Assembly (NCBI GenBank): GCA_029706075.1
Contig: JAINUG010000173.1
Coordinates: 868,001-932,000, forward strand
From: Aldrovandia affinis
Taxonomy: Eukaryota; Chordata; Actinopteri; Notacanthiformes; Halosauridae
Direction: 5' to 3'
Length of the DNA: 64,000 nt
Part shown: piece after piece, positions 57,617 through 64,000 of the stretch
Position numbering within the stretch: the stretch's first letter is position 1
Layout of the letters: each line of letters opens with the position of its first letter
Made by a program: the position numbers and the translations under genes
The notes under the pieces: generated by a model
What the model saw: only the letters and a program-made list of their open reading frames with translations
The model's database searches: none
What the model was told of the DNA's origin: nothing

Positions 57617-60600
57617 ATTAAGATAACTAAGGAGTGTTAACTGCCACTACAACCAGTGAAAAGGTAGGAAACACAGCAATTAAACACAAAATCTAATGCC
57701 GGGTTACTTACGATTCCTAGCACGCAACAAGACGATTCCAACCACGATAAAATGCACACTGCATTCGCAACGAGAAGGTCTACCAAGTCATATGGCAGCA
57801 TTTGCTGGATATGGGGATTACGTCACCACAGCAGCCGCATTCTTTTTTGTCACTTCAGATAATTCCTCCTATCAAACTCTTATCTTCACGGTTCTGTTGT
57901 GCGATAGAAAAATGACACAGGGACTCGATCCGGGAAGGGGATAGTCGCGGATTCGGATTGTTGCCGTACTGACATACTGTACCGTATTGTGCGGTGGAAA
58001 GCGCCATAATTTCCATAGCTGAGTCCCGTTGAAGAAAACATAGATTAACCTATCCATGTAGATAGGAGGGGTGGCATCTCTTACATACAGAAATCACTTT
58101 CAAATGCCGATCTTACGAGCATGTCCACACCCAATATAGGTACTCCTGTAGCTTTTGTTCAAACAGACTCACAATGGGTTCATTATTTCACCACACTTAT
58201 AAATGGGATGTCAATTATCTTTTGTGTATTTGTATAAGTTGTCATTCATATTGTGTGCAAAGGAATCAATTATATGTCATCCACTGGTCAAAATAATCCG
58301 TATCAATGAAGATCAAAATGAAACTCATTAATGGCCCAAAACCTTCATTTCTCTGCTCCCACCTCTGCCCGCGGAATGTTTCGATATTCTCTCTGCCCCT
58401 CTAAACACAGACTGTAAAAAAATGAAAATAATTACTACCAGGATATATTTTATAACATTTTACGCTGTTTATATTTTTTTATTTTTTGTATTACTTCTAA
58501 AGCAATGGTTGTTTCCAATTGGAAATGGCAGTGTATGGAAGTGTATTACCCCATAACATAATTTGCACATACTGTGTGACCTACTTTAGGCTATCAATAA
58601 AGACAGTACAATACTGTATATATTTGCAAACCAGGAGCTTGCAGTATGAATACAGGGCATTACAATATGCTATAGTGAGCTAATTCTAATGGAAGATAAC
58701 GGTCTTTTCCATGCAAGGTCACCCCAAGGTCTGTCCTTCCTTACTTTAATAGAATAAGGCAGGCATTGTTCTACTCTGCACAATTCACAGTGGAGGTCTT
58801 GCTCTTGGGTACTTGAATATTCCATCCACACAGCAGTACCCTGTATCCCTGTTAATGCGCATAATAATTCATGAATAGGTGCCGACAGTGATGCGTTTGC
58901 ACGTTAGATCAATTTATGAAGTTCCACAATATATGTGCTAGCTCCCACAATGAAACCCACCATCTTTTGCTTATTGGAGGTTCCATTGGATTTCTGGGGT
59001 AAGGTGACAGATTTTTTAAGAGCCTCTAGTTAGTAGAATAACAAATTACCTAGCCTGTTCTATCCAGAGCATTGTTCCCTCTGCTTGGCATACAATAGGT
59101 TTTGAGTGCTCAAATGCATGCAATAATTTAGGTTTTAAAACCAGTCACTCTCTCGCTTTCTCTCTCCATTTCTCTTTTTCAATGACCTTTATTTAATAAT
59201 TCTTCACCTTGGGAGAAAAATCTTTGTCACAAAGATAATGCAACAATGCACTTTCTGGGCCTGTTCCCGTTTTCCATTATAATTATGTTTTATCATCCAG
59301 ACGTCTCAAGCCATATATCATCCCCACAAAAACACAACCCAGAGTTTTATTTAGCTTAAGAGTTTTCGTAGAGCTTTTGTTTTGCAGCATTAACTGTTTC
59401 TTAAAATTCAGGGGGGTCTGAGTGCACAGCTCTATTACAGGGTTCCTGCTGACCTTTAAAATCCCCTTCAGAGTGGGCAGAAAATTCTGATGCCGGTATA
59501 GGGCTAGAAGGAGGTGGCTGTATGATTTTAAGAGCCATCTTCTCTCCCTCCCTGGCTGTAGTTCTGTGACCTGGGGGTGATCCATCATCAGGCCGATCGC
59601 TGGCCTGGGAACAGATGGCCATTAAATAACTTTTATCACCTCAGAATAGAGACGCACATACACTCCCAGGAGAGTGCACCTAATTCCCCTTCTTGTCTGC
59701 ATTTTCTTATTTTTGTACAAAACCAAGATTACCACTTGCTTGCCCGATCACCGTCATCGTCATTACTTCTATGTGTGTGGTGATGATGTGGACTCGTCCC
59801 AGGCAGGCGGATCTCGTTGTTACTACAAAATATTTGCTCAGCAAAGATGGCGCAGTGATGCTTGGGACGACGGCTGCACATTGGGAGTTATAACACATTG
59901 GGAGAAGCCAAGCGAAGCATGATGTAGGTGTAGAGATCTCTCATATTATAAAAAAGTTGACCGAAAGTTGACTATAATCTGTATTATAACCAGATTAATG
60001 CTATTTATCTCCAGAGATCATCTATCAATATCTACTTTGTGTGTAGTTTTGTGTAGATGCTAGCCAAATGTAGCTGTCTCTGTCTAGCTGACTGTTACAC
60101 AAACCACTTTCCAGTCAGACTACAGTGGTGAAAGACTAATGTTAGCTAATGTAGTATACATGGACAGTGGTGATAGGCACAAAGCTAGCTACATTTTAGT
60201 GCGACGCCCCTTAGTGGACTACTGACTACGCCACCCCTGGATTAGACCTAGAGCAAAAGGGGAGCTCTGAATACCATGCAAGCACTACAGTTCAATAACC
60301 AATGCCAGATATAAGAAAAAAATTGTCTTTATTCTTTATTGAGTATATATGTTTTGTATCAAATTAGTTGTAGAACATACAATCCATAATACATTAAAAT
60401 AAGGCCAGTGTACCAACTGTATAGACAGGCAGGAGCACAGTGAAAAATAGCCCATAGAGCAACCGAGCTTTGAGCTTCAAAGCACACGTGATATTCAATA
60501 TGAGTACCCTTAAGGTTCTACCCCTAAAATATACACTGCAATTCATAAATTGAAGGTGCACAGCACACAACTGATCCAAAGTCTAATGACACTAAGTGAA

Positions 60601-62155
60601 TATTTCCACAGCAAACGTGAAGCCATTGCAAAAGCTCTAGATACGAGTTGCGGTCTTGGGCTAATGGAACACTTAACACTGGCTCATAAGTAATAGGAGG
60701 CTAGTAAAAGGAGACAAAAGGAAAAGAACACAGAGAAAAGAGACAGAATTATTCCATACTCAATACACTCTACATGCGTCATAAATTTGGAATTACATTT
60801 TAAAACAATTCACAATGTTACATACCGTTTGCACACAGGGCATCTATAACCCAAATGAGTTCAGTATGCAGGACCACAGGGTTCGAATCTACACAGTACA
60901 GAATGGAGAAACATGTTTAGCCACCGTACCTAATTCCAATATTATTAATTAAAGTACATAGCAGTGTGGCTACATACCAATTCTCAAACCGGATAAGTAC
61001 AGAGAAATCTCCTTTAACACAGGGCAGGCTTGCTGACGGCAAATCTGTACGATAACCAGAAACATGTTCAACTACGTGGTGTTTGTTGGACATTCATGCT
61101 CCAAACAATAAACATAGCGACAACATACCGTTTCATTCAGAACAGACGTAACTACCGTATAGTGTGGTATATCAAAAGACAGGATTGTTGGATTTGGGTC
61201 TACACAGTAAAGTGAAAATAGCTCATACCTTGATCAGGTTCAGCTGCAAACACACAACTTGAATGCACCACCATTGAACCACGTGCTGGCTGTCTTCCCA
61301 TATGCCTGTGCTGGGGTCCTTATATTACAAGTGAGGTAGTTACCTCATATTAAAGGTGAGGCTTACATTAAAAGTGAAGTGTTTACATGCCGGACACTTA
61401 ACATAGGGTCCCGCTGGCTACATTAGTGTACATTTTCAGTGGCCATTCATAAAATCATGATAGTCTACTACTCTTGTAGTGAATTAGCTACAAGGGTAGA
61501 CTGATTACATGAAATATTTCTTAGTGACATTTCTTGTGATGAACCCCCCTAGAGGGGCTAGGTCTCATGACCTGGGTAATTCTGGACTCCTGGAAAAGGC
61601 CCTGGCTAGTGGTTCAGCCTTAACAGGGTTTCTCCGACCTGCATCATATAAAAGCGGAGGTCTGCATGTCATGATTGGCCTTGTTACATGGTAGCGATGC
61701 TTGGGTGAGCTAAACCATTATTATTTATTTATAAACTTGTTGCATTGCACATGCGTCTGAAAAAAATCCCTACACCAGTAAAGTGGGTAAAAGGGAGCCA
61801 AAACCAGATGAAGCTCATATCTATGGGCAAAATTACCTGCTGGATGGTTAACCAGTAGCAGTCAGACGATATAGCCAATCAGAGCTCATGGAATCTCATG
61901 GAAGGGGACATCAACCTTTATTTGAAATATAAAATGTTTTTGCCATTGTTTTAACATAATTTTAGGCTGAAGTGATGACACATTTAGGTAGGTGGAGAGG
62001 TTTGTCTCTTTTGTATTCATATTTGTATCATACATGTCCTAGGTCAAACAGAAGCCTACACACAACACAATTACGATACAACAGGGGTTTTATTGAGCAA
62101 TTGACCAACCAAGTGTTTGCAGATGATTATAATGAATACTGCCATAGGATTTGAA
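57617..62155. other. gene-free stretch, unassigned
   Basis: No coding region, RNA gene or complete element recognised over 4.5 kb. ACTACGCCACCCCTG at about 60,218 resembles a hAT terminus without a visible partner. A weak hairpin lies near 61,464-61,500. Confidence 0.35.
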
Positions 62156-62156
62156 A

Positions 62157-62187
<31 letters not shown>

Positions 62188-62745
62188 GGGGGCTGGGAGG
62201 AAATTGCAAGCCATTTTTCTTGCCTACATCTTAATGTCTCACATGGGTTCCTCCATTCAGATTGCTTATTTTCCACTTGCTGACTTTTAATGTGGAGGCT
62301 GTCCTACGAGACCAGGCAATTGGGGAGATGCCATAGCGGATCTGTGTTCAGGGATCTATTTGAAGTATGAGGTCATTAAATCCAAGGGGCACAGCAAGGC
62401 AGTGGTTTTCATGCAGTGTGGCTCAGAATTGCTTGAACAGTCAATAATACCTTTATTGCAGTGCCTTTTCAACAAATTTCAACCCATTATTTTTGTCAAA
62501 TCATCATAACTCAGCATAACTCATATAGGTCCTGAGCAAAAAATGGGAAACACTGGGGTAAATGAGGAATAACAAGTATATACAAAGCAGAGGATACCAC
62601 ACTAATTGTGACTAACTGTTTCATAAAGTTGTTTATTCAAGGTTCTCTGAAAGGTTCCCATCTAATAACCAACATGTTTTTGTTATTGTTTTAACATAAT
62701 TTGAGGCTGAGGTGATGACATTTTTAGGTAGGTGGAAAGGTGGTG
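61930..62745 (+). repeat. diverged direct repeat pair, ~65 bp, 0.74 kb apart
   Basis: About 61,935-61,998 and 62,671-62,742 share TTGTTTTAACATAATTT, AGGCTGA(A/G)GTGATGACA and TTTAGGTAGGTGGA(G/A)AGGT with scattered differences. The GT microsatellite lies between them. Either an old segmental duplication or two copies of an unnamed repeat. Confidence 0.75.
62156..62184. repeat. (GT)n microsatellite
   Basis: About 14 GT units. Confidence 0.93.
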
Positions 62746-64000
62746 ATATTAGTTTTTGATTCATAATAATTTAGCCATACTTCACCTCTGATGCTGGTTA
62801 ATGTAGTTGGATCGCTGTAGGCATGTGAAAGGTTTTAAATGAGCCTCCTAGGGATTCTGATGAACCTGCATGTCCCTAAAAATGAGAGAGATATACTGTA
62901 TCTGGAACAGCGAGCAGATTGTATTTGTCACATCAAGCTTCTCCAGCTTCTAATCAGTACCTTCAAAAGTTTAATAATAGATGGTTGCAGCTTGAACAGA
63001 TTGTGAGCAAATATTGTTTTGCATTCTATCAACATGGATGAGTCCTGATTATAAGTTCTCAATACACTCTCAAACCTGATTGTCAACACAATTTAACTGG
63101 TCTTCTCTAGTCAGATACTTACTGAAAACTATCTAATATCATATGTGTTCACTATTGGCTTCTTATGCTTTAAAGGTTATCTCCTTTAGTGAGAGACAAG
63201 AAGCTGTCTAATAAGTATTTACAGGGCACATCAGCTAAGACACAGCTCCCAACGCACTAAAGGATGTCAGGAGGAGGAAGCAAATAAGCCGTTTGCAAAG
63301 CTGTTGTATGCTTGCTTGCAGTTTGGCAGATGTGTATATTAATTATGTTTAAGCGTCTTAGCTGGGTCCAATATTTAATCACAGAGAGTGTCCGGCAGTA
63401 GGGAAATGCGTCCTTGACTTGCCAGGCTGATTCATGCCATCCCGTTACACCATCCAGATTAGCTGCACTGAGCGTGTGACAATGTAAACAAATTGCGTCC
63501 CCAGGGAACTGAGCAAGGGGCCTGAAAGCTGCAAATTATGATAAGGTGGTCCCCTCCCAGGCTCAAACGGGCCCATTTCTCTTTCAGTGCCTTGCAGAGG
63601 AGTCTGCTCCAAGAAGCATATTTACAGCACATTTTAACTTCAAAGGCTGAGTATGACCATTTCACAGCACAACAATACACTTTGGAGGCAAGCTTGCCAT
63701 GCTGAATTTTGTCAAACAAAAAACAGCATGTAGCTGTCATCAAAACACTCAAGCAAAGCATTCAAGGCCTGTGTGTTCCGGTAGATGGTGAATAATCCAT
63801 CATGGCATCCCTGATCCAGCTACCCTTAAAGCAGCGAGCCCCTTCATTAAACTAAATGAAAAGGTGGAACAGAGGGGTCATTACCATGAAACAGAAATCC
63901 TATAAGGGTTTCAAGGAGAAATCTGAAAACATCCCTTCACCCACAGTCCATGCACGCAGAAGGGCACAGGAAAGATAATTGAATATAAATGCCCTTAATT
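62746..64000. other. unassigned stretch at window end
   Basis: No coding feature recognised. Higher-complexity non-repetitive DNA (about 63,150-63,960) that could include conserved non-coding elements of a neighbouring gene, but that needs comparison. Confidence 0.35.

Noticed and set aside
60190-60240. hAT element ending in GCCACCCCTG
   Set aside because: No matching opposite end or 8-bp duplication could be found.

Overview
This window looks like teleost fish DNA: AT-rich, intron-bearing, with typical fish repeats (L2 and CR1 LINEs, several tRNA-derived SINEs, hAT and Tc1/mariner elements, LTR elements, long microsatellites). There is no bacterial-style gene organisation. I can support one host protein-coding gene; almost everything else recognisable is a mobile element or its debris. 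The species cannot be fixed from the sequence alone.

Layout. 0.4-8.6 kb: a perfectly flanked hAT MITE, a tRNA-SINE, a minus-strand hAT copy with an L2 3' end inside it, an old L2 body split by a CR1 3' end, a reverse tRNA-SINE and L2 tails. 10.4-22.9 kb: a complete five-exon trypsin-like serine protease gene on the plus strand (264 residues, intron phases 1-2-0-0, full catalytic triad, trypsin-type S1 Asp). Its introns hold a 1.5-kb Tc1 element and three SINEs. 23-31 kb: mostly unassigned DNA with small MITEs, microsatellites and a broken Tc1-type transposon with DD36E spacing (28.2-29.4 kb). 31.3-38.8 kb: solo LTRs and LTR fragments, SINEs, a minisatellite and an L2 fragment.

38.9-50.4 kb: a fossil class I-like endogenous retrovirus with protease, reverse transcriptase, RNase H, integrase and envelope-like parts and a 3' LTR. 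It is broken in several places and carries three later insertions: a 763-bp palindromic element, a solo LTR of another family, and a 1.84-kb hAT with a perfect 8-bp target duplication. A block with two H-x-T motifs, resembling 2H phosphoesterases, lies between its protease and reverse transcriptase.

50.4-57.6 kb: a nearly full-length but decayed CR1 LINE, with the ORF1 esterase domain cut by a 2.65-kb DNA transposon (51,421-54,071). That transposon has short terminal inverted repeats and inward-facing tandem arrays of a ~122-bp unit arranged as a giant inverted repeat. It also carries remnants resembling a SWIM zinc-finger protein and a THAP domain. The same unit occurs in the palindromic element inside the retrovirus, although the two elements have different ends. 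This foldback-like family is the best candidate for something poorly described. 57.6-64 kb: no gene or element I can name, apart from a GT microsatellite and a diverged direct repeat.

The protease gene stands alone, with no operon-like partners; the rest of the window records serial insertions whose relative order can be read from the nesting.
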